Part shown: positions 1 to 8,262 of the stretch, piece after piece
How the letters are laid out: every line of letters starts with the position of its first letter
How positions within the stretch are numbered: the stretch's first letter is position 1
Assembly: GCA_021819565.1 (NCBI GenBank)
Contig: JAKAQV010000003.1
Coordinates: 1 to 34,823 of the forward strand
Length of the DNA: 34,823 nt
Source: a bacterium
Lineage (GTDB): Bacteria > Elusimicrobiota > Elusimicrobia > UBA1565 > UBA9628
Direction: 5' to 3'
Notes under the pieces: model-generated
Database searches by the model: none
Told to the model about the DNA's origin: nothing
Seen by the model: only the letters and a program-made list of their open reading frames with translations
Program-made: the position numbers and the translations under genes

Positions 1-127
1 GATCTGCCGGGTTTTCAGCGAGAAAGTCCACCGTCGCTTCGGGGAAATTTTTTTTGAGTTCCTTGACCGCGGGAGTTGTCAGAAGAGCGTCTCCAATGCG
101 GTAGAGCTGTATGACCAAAATTTTCAA
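1..127 (-). CDS. Glycosyltransferase family 9 (heptosyltransferase-like), N-terminal part only
   Basis: Only the first 42 codons lie in the window; the gene runs off the left edge. Read on the minus strand it begins KILVIQLYRIGDALLTTPA after a TTG start at 127-125. This is the classic opening of GT9 ADP-heptose transferases: a beta strand, then the (I/L)GD loop and a helix that begins the N-terminal GT-B lobe. The TTG overlaps the TGA stop of the deacetylase gene in a TTGA junction, the same 4-bp overlap style used throughout this cluster. I therefore prefer TTG although no ATG is available. GT9 enzymes transfer heptose or related sugars to growing LPS core at the inner membrane face. The acceptor and donor cannot be told from this fragment. 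Confidence 0.82.
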   Translation of the reverse strand, partial: MKILVIQLYRIGDALLTTPAVKELKKNFPEATVDFLAENPAD

Positions 128-936
128 AGTCGGGCTCTTCCGCGCGTGAGATTGAGATGGAAATCGAGCATGAAATCGTCTCCGCGAATAAAAAGCCGCC
201 GAATCGGAGAAGCTGCCTGTTTCCACGGAAAGGGACTTAAGCCTTGCTTGACGCTGAAATCGTAGAGGTATCCCGCATCCAGAGCGGCTTGGCGAACCTT
301 GGGGTTAAAGGCTCCCGAGCCGTAGGGATAGGCAAAGGCCTCGACGGTCCTTCCCAAAAGCTCTTCAAGGCGTTTTTTGCTTTCGGTGAGTTCCCAGACA
401 ACATCCGGCATGGGCGCGTTATCGAGATTGCGATGGCGCATGGTGTGAGAGCCAAACTCAACGAGTCCCGACTCCTGCATTTGCAGAATCTCTTCTTTTT
501 TCAGCATCGGAATGCGGATTTCAGTTTCCGGCTCATGCCAGACATTGTCTTTTCCGATGGTCTCAAAGACAAGAAAAATATTTCCCTTCATTCCGAAATT
601 CTTGAGAATGGGAAACGCTTCTTTATAGTTATTGGCGTAGCCGTCATCAAAAGTGATTAAAACCGGTTTTTGGGGAAACCCTTTTTCCTGCGCTTCAAAT
701 TTCTGGATTTCAGAAAATAGAATAGGCGTATATTGATGGGCCCTTAAATAGGCCAACTGTTGGCGGAACTGCGCGGGGCTGACCCAAAGTTTTTTGAGTT
801 TGGATCCCTGTGGCGGGATTCCTATTTTGTGATACATCAAGACCGGAACTCCTTTGGCCCGAGGCCGCCACCAATTCCAGCGCGCGCTGATTCCAGTCGC
901 CGCTCCCATTCCGATTCCGATAAGCCCCGCGATCAT
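124..936 (-). CDS. Polysaccharide deacetylase (NodB/CE4 family)
   Basis: This 270-residue protein has the carbohydrate esterase 4 motifs in order: the MYHKIG strand near residue 35, LITFDDGYANNY near residue 93 (the FDDG pair binds metal and acts in catalysis), SHTMRHRNL near residue 163 (HxxxH metal ligands) and AYPYGSG near residue 202. The first 20 residues are hydrophobic and glycine-rich, so the protein may be membrane-anchored. CE4 enzymes remove N- or O-acetyl groups from sugar polymers. Here the gene sits between glycosyltransferases, so the likely substrate is an envelope glycan precursor rather than chitin (inference). The ATG at 936-934 overlaps the stop of the upstream GT2 gene by 4 bp (ATGA). 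The stop overlaps the TTG of the next gene. Confidence 0.9.
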   Translation of the reverse strand: MIAGLIGIGMGAATGISARWNWWRPRAKGVPVLMYHKIGIPPQGSKLKKLWVSPAQFRQQLAYLRAHQYTPILFSEIQKFEAQEKGFPQKPVLITFDDGYANNYKEAFPILKNFGMKGNIFLVFETIGKDNVWHEPETEIRIPMLKKEEILQMQESGLVEFGSHTMRHRNLDNAPMPDVVWELTESKKRLEELLGRTVEAFAYPYGSGAFNPKVRQAALDAGYLYDFSVKQGLSPFPWKQAASPIRRLFIRGDDFMLDFHLNLTRGRARL

Positions 937-1703
937 CGTTGATTCTCCTTGATTTCTAATTCTTTTAGTTTGACATATTTAAGCCAATGGTGAAATGCCG
1001 ACAACGCCGCCCAGATAATTCCCGGATTTCCGTCTAAAATTCCGAATTTAAGAAACAGGCGCGAGAATATTTCCCAGGGCAATATCAGGTGATGCCAAAA
1101 ATAAAAACGCTTTCCCTGCGCGCGCCCTTTGCGAGTTGAGAAATCCAGATAAGACGTCATCTTGTTTAAATATTCCCCGAGGTCTTTATAGGGCTTGTGA
1201 GAGACAAAGCCGGAAAAAAGAAGCGCTTTGCGGCCGGAGATCTCAAGTCCCTCGTGAATGAGGCCTCCCGCGAAGCGGCCCTTTAAACGCTTAAATAATC
1301 TCAGATGCTTTTCGTGTCCAACTCCGCCAAATCTTAAAGCGCGTCCCATGAATTCGATTTGAAAGCGCAAGATGATTCCGTCAATTTCGCCGGGGCCAGA
1401 GATAAAGCGGAGAATCTCTTCTTTTAAAAGCGGGCTAATGCGTTCATCGGCATCGATGGATAAAATCCAATCCGCGGTCGCCAGTTCCAAAGCCGCCTGC
1501 TTTTGTTCGGCATATGAAGTGAAAACTCTCTTGAGAATCTTGCAGCCATGTTCGCGGGCGATGTCTTCGGTTTTGTCGGAGCTTTCGGCGTCTATGACGA
1601 CGACGATTTCTTCCGCCAAGCCTTTGAGGCTCAATAAGCACCCCGGTAAATCCTCTTCTTCGTTTTTGGCGATGATAATCGCGCCGAGAGAACGCGGGCT
1701 CAA
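933..1703 (-). CDS. Glycosyltransferase family 2, LPS core type (WaaE/KdtX-like)
   Basis: This 256-residue protein opens with the GT2 nucleotide-sugar fold: GAIIIAKNEEEDLPGCLLSL at residues 7-26, VVVIDAESSDKT near 35, and the DxD metal/nucleotide site in SIDADERI near residue 82. This arrangement, including the KNEE and DxDE signatures, is typical of the LPS core beta-1,4-glucosyltransferase group. The C-terminal third contains hydrophobic aromatic stretches (WHHLILPWEIF, IIWAALSAFHHW) that could lie on the membrane. The start is TTG at 1703-1701 (TTGA overlap with the preceding GT4 stop). It is preceded by a good GGGAG ribosome-binding site inside the upstream gene, which supports the non-ATG start. 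The exact sugar and linkage are unknown. Confidence 0.88.
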   Translation of the reverse strand: MSPRSLGAIIIAKNEEEDLPGCLLSLKGLAEEIVVVIDAESSDKTEDIAREHGCKILKRVFTSYAEQKQAALELATADWILSIDADERISPLLKEEILRFISGPGEIDGIILRFQIEFMGRALRFGGVGHEKHLRLFKRLKGRFAGGLIHEGLEISGRKALLFSGFVSHKPYKDLGEYLNKMTSYLDFSTRKGRAQGKRFYFWHHLILPWEIFSRLFLKFGILDGNPGIIWAALSAFHHWLKYVKLKELEIKENQR

Positions 1704-2743
1704 GAATTTTCTCCCAGTATTTTTTTAAACACCTGTTCGGATTTCTCCCCGAATTTTTCGAGGCTCAATAAAGTCTCAAAACGCTTTTTGGATTCTTGCC
1801 CCATTCTTTGGGCTTCCTGAGGAAAGTCAATCAGTTTTTTGACGCCGGATGCCAATTCATCGGCATTTCCAGGCGCGAATAAGAGCCCATTTTCTCCCTC
1901 GCGAATTAAATCCGGAAGACCGCCGACGCGGCTTGAAATGACCGGGCGCCCGGCCGACATCCATTCTAGAGTCGCGCGCGAGACTGCTTCAGAACCCAAG
2001 GATGAGACGATCCCAATCCGGCAGCTGGAAATAAATTCCCAAATGTCCTCAACTCGCCCCAAAAATTCGACGGAACTTCCCAATTCCAGCTGGCGAACTT
2101 TATTTTGGAGAACCCCCAGCCTCTCGGGGCTGGATTCTCCGGCGATTAAAAATTTTATGTTGGATAAGCGGGTTTTCAGAATCGAGGCCGCCTCAATAAA
2201 GGTTTCATGCCCCTTGATTTTATCTAAGCGGCCCAGGATTCCTATCGCGCCTTCAGGCTCCCAGGGAATTTCCCGCGGCGGGCCTTCTGTTCCCTGAAAG
2301 ACCAGATCAATGGAGGCGGAGGGAGAAGCGGCCTTAAGGCTTTCTCGGATCGCCGTATTGGCGGCGATAAAATGAGAAATCGTTTTAAGACCGAGTCTTG
2401 ACAGGAAATTTCTTCCCGGCAGCCGCGCGTCGGCAAAGGTGCGAATGAGAACGGCTTTTCCGCGAACAGCCAGCCCGAGGCTTTGGGCGGAACCGGTCAA
2501 AGCGTCGATAATCGAAATTTGGTCTTCTGCTATTTTCCGCCTTAATTGAGGCAGGGAAAGCCAAGGCCTTTTAAGCGGCAAATAATCCATGGATAACCGC
2601 TTACATTCTTTTTCGGCAAAAGACCTTTCCCTGCACCAAAATTGTACCGCGTGTCCGCGCCGTTTCATCTCGGAAGCGAGCGTCAGGCCGTAAGAGAGAA
2701 TGCCGGAGTCCCAAGGTTCATCGTGCAGGAAGAGGATATTCAT
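1700..2743 (-). CDS. Glycosyltransferase family 4 (GT-B, retaining)
   Basis: This 347-residue GT-B enzyme starts MNILFLHDEPWDSGILSYG, where the glycine-rich loop contacts the acceptor side. The C-terminal Rossmann lobe starts near residue 186 (GILGRLDKIKGHETFIEA). The diagnostic E-x7-E donor-binding motif is seen as SEAVSRATLEWMSAGRPV near residue 250, followed by VGGLPDLIREGENGLLF. These residues place it in GT4, which transfers sugars from nucleotide donors onto lipid-linked or LPS acceptors in the cytoplasm. The ATG at 2743 overlaps the GT9 stop (ATGA). Together with its neighbours it forms a tight operon for envelope glycan synthesis. Confidence 0.9.
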   Translation of the reverse strand: MNILFLHDEPWDSGILSYGLTLASEMKRRGHAVQFWCRERSFAEKECKRLSMDYLPLKRPWLSLPQLRRKIAEDQISIIDALTGSAQSLGLAVRGKAVLIRTFADARLPGRNFLSRLGLKTISHFIAANTAIRESLKAASPSASIDLVFQGTEGPPREIPWEPEGAIGILGRLDKIKGHETFIEAASILKTRLSNIKFLIAGESSPERLGVLQNKVRQLELGSSVEFLGRVEDIWEFISSCRIGIVSSLGSEAVSRATLEWMSAGRPVISSRVGGLPDLIREGENGLLFAPGNADELASGVKKLIDFPQEAQRMGQESKKRFETLLSLEKFGEKSEQVFKKILGENS

Positions 2744-4194
2744 CGCGACTCATTTCCGAGCATGGCTTGGGCGGTTTTCTCCACTTCCTGAACGCTGGTC
2801 AGTTCCATACAGAGAAAATGTCCGCGCGGGCATTTCTTTTTTCCATGGAGCCCGCAAGGCCGACAAGGCAATTCTTTTTCGATGACCTTGTGCCTTGGGC
2901 CATATGGGAAAAAACCCAATTCCTTGGTCGTGGCCCCAAAGAGAGCCAAGGTGGGAATTCCAAGGCCGGTGGCGATATGCATGGGGCCGGAATCGTTCGT
3001 GATAAACAGAGAAAGAAGGCTGATTAAAGCTTTTAATTCTCCGAGATCGGTTTTCCCCGCCCAGTTAAGAGTATCGCTTCCCTTTGAGATTTCTTCGCAC
3101 AGCTCTTGGTCTTGGGGACCGCCGACCAAGATTGGCTTGTATCCTGATTGGCTCAGCCCAAGACACAAGGCCTTGAATTTTCTCGCGGGCCAGCGCTTGG
3201 TCGGCCAAACCGATCCCGGGTGAACGCCGATGAGTTCAAGAGGTTTTCCCTGGGTTTCTTGCCTCAGGCGTTTGAGAACTTTTTCGACGGCCTGGGGATC
3301 GGCGTAGAGATAAGCCGCTTGCGGGTTTAACGCCGCATTCGGCGCGAACGCCGAAAGAAGCGAGAGATTTCTTTCCAGATCATGGGTCTTCCAATCAAAA
3401 GGGAGGGCGTGGGTCAAAAATATTTTTCCGGCGCTTTTTTGAAACCCAATTCTCCGGGGAATTTGAGCCCAAAACCCTAAAAGCGCGCTTCTCAGAGAGC
3501 GGTGGGGGATAAAGGCGCAATCGTAATTTTTTTCCTTAAGCGCCCGCGATGTTTTAAAAAGTCCCCAGGTTTTATTGAGAAAACCCTTTTTTTCTTCCAC
3601 CCAAACCCGATCCACCCAGCCGGAATCTTGAAACAGGGAAGCGGAGTTTTTGAGAGTGACGACGTCAAGCGTCGCGTTGGGCCAGCGCGATTTGATTTCG
3701 CGGGCCAAGGGAATCGTCAGAACCGAATCCCCCAGAAAAGAGCTTTGCAAAATGACGGCTCTTCGGGGTTCGGGAAGCCCGGTCCAAGGATAAAGCGCTT
3801 CGAGATATTTTTCCGAGACATGTTTTCTTAGTCCGGAAGAATTTTTTCTAAAAAAGACGAAGAGGCGACGAGCCCAGGCGTCCTTGCGGTAGACGGAAGT
3901 TTTGGGAACTCCGCTTAAACGGCGCAAAAACAAGGAGCGAAGGTTATTGTGAAGATCGAGGAGATAAGTAAATTTCTTTGAGCGAATCAACCGCAGAGTC
4001 TTCCAAAGCCCGCCAAAAGAAATCACCTGTGTTATATGGGGGTTTCCCGCGAGGGCCTCTAGATAGGCGGGCTTGACGAGAACCCAAATCTCCGCTTCCG
4101 GCCAGGTCTGTTTGATTCTTTCATAAACGGGGGCCGTTAAAACGATGTCTCCCAACGAGGAGAGGCGAATGACCAATATTCTAGGAGCGGGCAT
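2740..4194 (-). CDS. Glycosyltransferase family 9 with duplicated N-terminal domain
   Basis: At 484 residues this is about 130 longer than ordinary heptosyltransferases (about 350). The extra length is a second N-terminal lobe. Residues 1-145 begin RILVIRLSSLGDIVLTAP and look like a GT9 N-domain. Residues 146 onward begin again with VILQSSFLGDSVLTIPLA and continue through a full enzyme: the GVHPGSVWPTKRWP loop near 325, a second Rossmann lobe (PILVGGPQDQELCEEI), and the donor-site signature FITNDSGPMHIATGLGIPTL near 400. The C-terminus has a Cys cluster (CRPCGLHGKKKCPRG) often seen in GT9 proteins. It is the first gene of the minus-strand cluster and has an extended -10 promoter just upstream. 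The enzyme likely adds heptose or a similar sugar to LPS core. The role of the spare N-domain is unknown. Confidence 0.88.
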   Translation of the reverse strand: MPAPRILVIRLSSLGDIVLTAPVYERIKQTWPEAEIWVLVKPAYLEALAGNPHITQVISFGGLWKTLRLIRSKKFTYLLDLHNNLRSLFLRRLSGVPKTSVYRKDAWARRLFVFFRKNSSGLRKHVSEKYLEALYPWTGLPEPRRAVILQSSFLGDSVLTIPLAREIKSRWPNATLDVVTLKNSASLFQDSGWVDRVWVEEKKGFLNKTWGLFKTSRALKEKNYDCAFIPHRSLRSALLGFWAQIPRRIGFQKSAGKIFLTHALPFDWKTHDLERNLSLLSAFAPNAALNPQAAYLYADPQAVEKVLKRLRQETQGKPLELIGVHPGSVWPTKRWPARKFKALCLGLSQSGYKPILVGGPQDQELCEEISKGSDTLNWAGKTDLGELKALISLLSLFITNDSGPMHIATGLGIPTLALFGATTKELGFFPYGPRHKVIEKELPCRPCGLHGKKKCPRGHFLCMELTSVQEVEKTAQAMLGNESR

Positions 4195-4208
4195 GGATGG
4201 GACACATT

Positions 4209-4217
4209 ATTATACCA
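4209..4217 (-). promoter_or_regulatory. Extended -10 promoter for the minus-strand glycosyltransferase operon
   Basis: Read on the minus strand this is TGGTATAAT: a perfect TATAAT hexamer with the TGn extension that compensates for a weak -35. No good -35 is visible 17 bp upstream. Initiation about 7 nt downstream would fall near 4202, only about 8 nt before the ATG at 4194. That gives a near-leaderless mRNA with no room for a Shine-Dalgarno sequence, and none is seen. Confidence 0.6.
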
Positions 4218-4234
4218 TCTGAGAAACGGCGAAA

Positions 4235-4963
4235 ATGCAAAGAAAAGAATTTGTGGCGCGCATCTGGTCTAAATTGGCCTTGGCCCAGAAAAAAGAAGGG
4301 CTGGTGGAAAAGGGAAAAGGAATTTTGGCGGCGGTCTCGGGCGGTCCCGATTCCACCTGCCTGGCCCATTATTTAGTTTCGCTGAGGCGGCGGCTTTCTT
4401 TTCCATTGGAGTTGGCATATATCGATCATGGCCTGAGAAAAGAGGCTTTAAAAGAGGCCGCCTTTGTGCGTTCGCTGGGCAGAAAATGGAGCGTTCCGGT
4501 TTCGGTTTTAAAGGTTGACGCCCGCGCCGCGCGAAAAGCCCGGGGCTTGGGATTAGAAGAGGCGTGCCGAAAATTGCGCTATGAGGCCTTGGCGGCGCGG
4601 GCAAAACGCCTTCAGTTTTCCGCGGTGGCGGTGGGACATCAAATGGATGATCAGGCGGAAACCGTGCTTTTAAATCTATTGCGCGGCCTCAGCCTCAAGG
4701 CCTTGGGGGCGATGCCGCCGCGGCGTTTTTTATCTTCCGGAGTGGAGCTGATTCGTCCGCTTTTGTGTCTTAAGCACTCGGAGATTTTAGATTATCTCAA
4801 GATTCACCAGCTCGATTATAAAATTGATGAGACAAATTATAATTTGGAATTGAGGAGAAACTGGATCCGCCACGAGGTCTTGCCGATCCTTGAGGCAAAA
4901 AATCCCAGAATTCGCGAACATCTGGCGGGAATTTCGGAACAAGTTCGAGTCCTTGGACTATGA
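4235..4963 (+). CDS. tilS: tRNA(Ile)-lysidine synthetase, short form
   Basis: TilS ligates lysine to C34 of the CAU anticodon of tRNA-Ile2, changing it to read AUA. The N-type ATP pyrophosphatase core is intact: PP-loop AVSGGPDSTCLAHYL near residue 33, YIDHGLR near 63, LEEACRKLRYEAL near 107, GHQMDDQAETVLLNLLRG near 133, the RPLL turn near 173, and DETNYNLELRRNWIRHEVLP near 198. The protein stops at 242 residues, just after the catalytic domain. Typical TilS proteins are 310-440 residues and carry C-terminal tRNA-binding domains, so this is an unusually compact version. The stop overlaps the next ATG (ATGA, 4960-4963), so the short end looks genuine rather than a sequencing frameshift. No strong ribosome-binding site precedes the ATG. 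Confidence 0.9.
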   Translation: MQRKEFVARIWSKLALAQKKEGLVEKGKGILAAVSGGPDSTCLAHYLVSLRRRLSFPLELAYIDHGLRKEALKEAAFVRSLGRKWSVPVSVLKVDARAARKARGLGLEEACRKLRYEALAARAKRLQFSAVAVGHQMDDQAETVLLNLLRGLSLKALGAMPPRRFLSSGVELIRPLLCLKHSEILDYLKIHQLDYKIDETNYNLELRRNWIRHEVLPILEAKNPRIREHLAGISEQVRVLGL

Positions 4964-6036
4964 GAATCGCCCATTTAGACACCGAAATTTCCTGGAGGGG
5001 CGGGGAACAGCAGATTCTTTATCTGGCCGAGGTTCTCAGAGAAGCCGGGGATGAAAATTTGATTATCGCGCGTTCGGGCTCCGCGCTTGAACATCGGATG
5101 AAAGAGGGTGGTTTTAAGTGTTTCTCCGTTTCTCCCTGGATGGAGTGGGATTTTCTTTGCGCTCTTTCAATCAAGCGCTGCCTGCTTGAAGAACGCGTTG
5201 ACCTCTTGCACGCCCATACCGCCCATGCCGCGGCCTTGGGAGCTTTGGCGACTTTGCGCGCGAATATTCCGCTCATTGTCTCCCGCCGGGTCGATTTCCA
5301 TTTGTCGAAAAATTTTTTTTCGCGCTGGAAATACTCTCGCGCGGACAAGATTCTTGCGGTCTCATCCGCGATTAAGGAAATTCTGATTGAAGACGGCATT
5401 TCTCCCGAAAAAATCGAGGTGGTCTATAGCGGGGTTAATTTAAAACGCTTTGAGGGAGAGAAAAAAAGCCGCCAGGACTTGGGACTTCCTGATTCAAAAA
5501 TTCTCATCGGCCAGATCGCGGCTTTATCGGATCAGAAAGATCCGCTGAGCTTTGTTCGGGCGATGGCGCTCTTAGCCCAAAAGGGCGTTGATTTTCGCGC
5601 GCTGATGGTGGGAGAGGGGCCTTTAAAAACAAAGGTTGAGTCGGAGATTGCTCGTTTAAATCTCAAAGAGCGGATTTTTCTTTTGGGTTTTCGCGAAGAT
5701 GCGTTTCAAATTCTCCGGCATTTGGACGTTTTCGTTCTCTCTTCGCGCTTAGAGGGCCTGGGAACTTCGATTTTAGACGCCTTTGCCGCCGGCGTTCCCG
5801 TAGTCGCCAGCCGCACGGGGGGAATTCCGGAGATGATTGAAGAAGGGATTTCAGGACTGTTGGTTCCCGTAGGCGATCCCGCTTCCTTGTCTCGCGCTAT
5901 TGAGCGGATTTTATTGGATTTAGCGCTGCGCCAAAAGTTGATCGAGGGCGGGCGGAAAAAAGTTCAATTTTTTTCCGCTCAAAAAATGGCGGAGTCAACC
6001 CGAGATGTTTACCAGAAAATTTTATCCCAAGCCTAG
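4960..6036 (+). CDS. Glycosyltransferase family 4
   Basis: This 358-residue GT-B protein starts MRIAHLDTEISWRGGEQQ, with the WRGGEQ glycine loop typical of GT4 enzymes acting on lipid or LPS acceptors. The N-lobe contains LLHAHTAHAAALG near residue 82. The linker and second lobe follow (KIEVVYSGVNLKRF near 150, IGQIAALSDQKDP near 177). The donor-site motif reads SRLEGLGTSILDAFAAGVPV near residue 265, where the second acidic residue of E-x7-E is Asp instead of Glu. It is translationally coupled to tilS by an ATGA overlap, a pairing with no obvious functional logic. It ends convergently with asnB, the two stops sharing CTAG (6033-6036). It probably belongs functionally with the envelope glycan cluster on the opposite strand (inference). 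Confidence 0.88.
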   Translation: MRIAHLDTEISWRGGEQQILYLAEVLREAGDENLIIARSGSALEHRMKEGGFKCFSVSPWMEWDFLCALSIKRCLLEERVDLLHAHTAHAAALGALATLRANIPLIVSRRVDFHLSKNFFSRWKYSRADKILAVSSAIKEILIEDGISPEKIEVVYSGVNLKRFEGEKKSRQDLGLPDSKILIGQIAALSDQKDPLSFVRAMALLAQKGVDFRALMVGEGPLKTKVESEIARLNLKERIFLLGFREDAFQILRHLDVFVLSSRLEGLGTSILDAFAAGVPVVASRTGGIPEMIEEGISGLLVPVGDPASLSRAIERILLDLALRQKLIEGGRKKVQFFSAQKMAESTRDVYQKILSQA

Positions 6037-7847
6037 AGAGTTTTTAGGCTTTTAAGCCAAAGGGAAAAAAGAAGAACCCTAAAATAGACATCGACATCAG
6101 CGGAGCCTTCTCTGACGAGATGAGCCCCGGACTTAAGAGACTCTTTTTTAAATAACCCGGTTTCAAGAAGAAGAGGGTTTTGGAGAGCTTCTTCAAGAAA
6201 CGGATTTTGCGGCGCGCGCATCCAATTTTGAGTGCGTAAAATAAACCCGTGCTTTTTTCGGACGACGATTTCGCGCGGGAGCATTCGGGCCGCGACTTTT
6301 CTCAAAAGGTATTTCCCGCGAAAAAATTTGATTTTAAGCGGCGTGGGAAGGCGAAAAGCGTAATTGACAAGCCGAAGATCCAAAAGCGGCACGCGCGCCT
6401 CTAAAGACGCTTTCATCGTGGTCTTGTCGACTTTCATGAGGAGCTGATCGCGCATCGAGGTTTCAAGATCAAAGCGCAGAAGCCCGTTAAGGCCTTTTAA
6501 GTCTTTAAAGGGAGTGAGCCAGGGCCAATCCGTGGAAATAGGCGGTAAATCGAGCAAGTCCAAAGCGGCTTGAATGCGGCTTCCCGCCTCGGCTTGGGCC
6601 CAGCTTCTGGGACCGTCGAGAGGAATGGCTCGGAAATAGGCGCCAGAGCCGGTTTTTCGCGCGATCAAAACCGCCATCGGGCGCATCCAAGACGGAATTT
6701 TTTCCAGCGCTTCGCTAACATATGCCGCCTTGTGCCTTCCGTAGCCGGCAAAGACCTCGTCTCCGCCTTCGCCGGTTAAGACCACCTTGACTTCCCTTCG
6801 GGCTTCGGTCGAAAGATGCCAAGTCGGGAGAATGGCGGCGTCGGCGATGGGCTCGTCTAAACATTCAACCATCTTCGGAATTTGATTGAGAAGAGTGGAT
6901 GGAAGGCGAATGGTTTGATGCTTGGTTTTTAGAAATTTCGCGACGGTTTCGGCGTATTGGCTTTCATCTACGCTGTCTCCGTCAAAGCCGATGGAATAGC
7001 TGCAAACGGGCTTGGAAGAAGTCCGGGCCATTAAGGCGGTGACTACGCTTGAATCAATGCCGCCGGATAGAAAGACCCCCAAGGGAACATCGCTTTGCAT
7101 CTGATCTGAAACGGCTTTTGTGAGCAGCGCTTCCAACTCTTTTTCCGCCTGAAGGGGATCGATTTTTGAAAAACTCTCTTTTGGAAGGCTCCAAAAAGAG
7201 CGCGGCTTTGAGATTTGAAAATTTTTGATTTCAATCCAATGGCCGGCGGGAAATTTCTTGATGCCATTGATGATGGTGTCAGGGGCGTGAACGTATCCGT
7301 AAGCGAGATAGTCGAGTAGAGCGCCGGAATGAATAGAGGCGGGTACGCCGGCTTTCAGGAGAGCTTTAAGCTCAGATGAAAAATAAAAAAATTCTTCGTT
7401 CTGATAAAAATAAAGCGGCTTGATTCCCAAAGGGTCGCGGGCGAGGGTGAGGGTTTTTTCTTTCCGGTCCCAAACGGCGCAGGCGAACATCCCGTTGAGG
7501 CGGGAGAAAAAATCGCTTCCATGCCGGATAAAACCCTGGAGAATCGTTTCCGTGTCGGAATGGGTGTTAAATTTTATTTCCGGCCCCAGCTCCTTTCTGA
7601 GTTCGAGATGATTGTAGATTTCTCCGTTGAAAACAAGGGTCCAGCGGCCATCGGGGGAACTCATGGGCTGATGCCCGCGTTCAAGGTCTAAAATCGAAAG
7701 CCTTCTGAACGCGAGACCCACGGGGCCGTCGACAAATGTTCCAGAATCGTCGGGCCCGCGATGAGTGAGAGCTTCTTCTAAGGCCGTTAAACCCTTGGTA
7801 GGACAGGGATTATTTTTGAGGCTTAAAATTCCGGCGATGCCGCACAT
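6033..7847 (-). CDS. asnB: Asparagine synthase (glutamine-hydrolysing)
   Basis: This 604-residue protein has the two AsnB domains. The N-terminal class II glutamine amidotransferase starts MCGIAGILSL, with Cys2 as nucleophile after Met removal, followed by THRGPDDSG near 32, FNGEIYNHLELR near 73 and a typical DPLGIKPLYF turn near 138. The C-terminal synthetase carries the ATP-binding PP-loop GVFLSGGIDSSVVTAL near residue 257 and VVLTGEGGDEVFAGYGRH near 355. In biosynthesis it makes asparagine from aspartate, glutamine and ATP. Homologues close to sugar transferases can instead amidate envelope sugars, and the neighbouring GT genes leave that open. The ATG at 7847 lies about 10 nt past the 3' end of rnpB on the same strand, and no ribosome-binding site is visible in that gap. 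Confidence 0.93.
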   Translation of the reverse strand: MCGIAGILSLKNNPCPTKGLTALEEALTHRGPDDSGTFVDGPVGLAFRRLSILDLERGHQPMSSPDGRWTLVFNGEIYNHLELRKELGPEIKFNTHSDTETILQGFIRHGSDFFSRLNGMFACAVWDRKEKTLTLARDPLGIKPLYFYQNEEFFYFSSELKALLKAGVPASIHSGALLDYLAYGYVHAPDTIINGIKKFPAGHWIEIKNFQISKPRSFWSLPKESFSKIDPLQAEKELEALLTKAVSDQMQSDVPLGVFLSGGIDSSVVTALMARTSSKPVCSYSIGFDGDSVDESQYAETVAKFLKTKHQTIRLPSTLLNQIPKMVECLDEPIADAAILPTWHLSTEARREVKVVLTGEGGDEVFAGYGRHKAAYVSEALEKIPSWMRPMAVLIARKTGSGAYFRAIPLDGPRSWAQAEAGSRIQAALDLLDLPPISTDWPWLTPFKDLKGLNGLLRFDLETSMRDQLLMKVDKTTMKASLEARVPLLDLRLVNYAFRLPTPLKIKFFRGKYLLRKVAARMLPREIVVRKKHGFILRTQNWMRAPQNPFLEEALQNPLLLETGLFKKESLKSGAHLVREGSADVDVYFRVLLFSLWLKSLKTL

Positions 7848-7856
7848 GAAAATAGT

Positions 7857-8232
7857 TGGGAGGCGGCCGATACCCCGGATTCTGTTTCCGGCCCTTGCGA
7901 ACCGGAGGGAATCATTTTTCTCAAGCGGCTACCGGGCGACTTTCGCTTTCGCGAAAATGCGCAAGCGGCGCGTGTCGCCGTTTATTGCCTTGCTCCCGGC
8001 GGGGTTTGCCTAGCCTTGTCTCTCGCGAGACAAGCGGTGGGCTCTTACCCCACCTTTTCACCCTTACCCGCGAGGCGACAGCCTCGAAGGCGGTTTGTTT
8101 CTGTGGCGCTATCCATCGGCAAAAAGTCGCCTTTTCGCCGTCTTGCCTTTCGGCAAGCGCCGCGCTTTGTGGAGTCCGGAAGTTCCTCTCCCGGAAATTA
8201 AATCCCGGAAGCGATTCCCGGCCGCCCCCTCA
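7857..8232 (-). ncRNA. rnpB: RNase P RNA, bacterial class A-like
   Basis: This is the catalytic RNA of RNase P, which cuts 5' leaders from pre-tRNAs. On the minus strand it opens near 8231 with GGGGGCGGCC, which pairs perfectly with GGCCGCCTCC at the 3' end (P1). In order I see the conserved GAACTTCCGGACTCCACA near the 5' end (a variant of the usual GGAAAGTCCGGGCT), ACAGAAACAAACCGCC, GGTAAGGGTGAAAAGGTG, GTAAGAGCCCACCG, a GGTAG...GCTTGAG segment, and ACAGAAT before P1'. Order and spacing match bacterial RNase P RNA of about 375 nt. The ends are taken from P1 and could be off by a few bases. The 3' end is about 10 nt from the asnB start codon. Confidence 0.92.
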
Positions 8233-8236
8233 AATT

Positions 8237-8245
8237 ATTTTAGCA
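8237..8245 (-). promoter_or_regulatory. Extended -10 promoter of rnpB
   Basis: On the minus strand this reads TGCTAAAAT, an extended -10 element. Initiation 7 nt beyond it would fall at about 8230, which is where the P1 stem of rnpB begins. The -35 is weak. Confidence 0.55.
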
Positions 8246-8262
8246 AATAGTAGAATATTGCG

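Noticed and set aside
244-4369. Several plus- and minus-strand ORFs over the glycosyltransferase cluster and tilS.
   Set aside because: They are complements or frame shifts of genes with clear family motifs.
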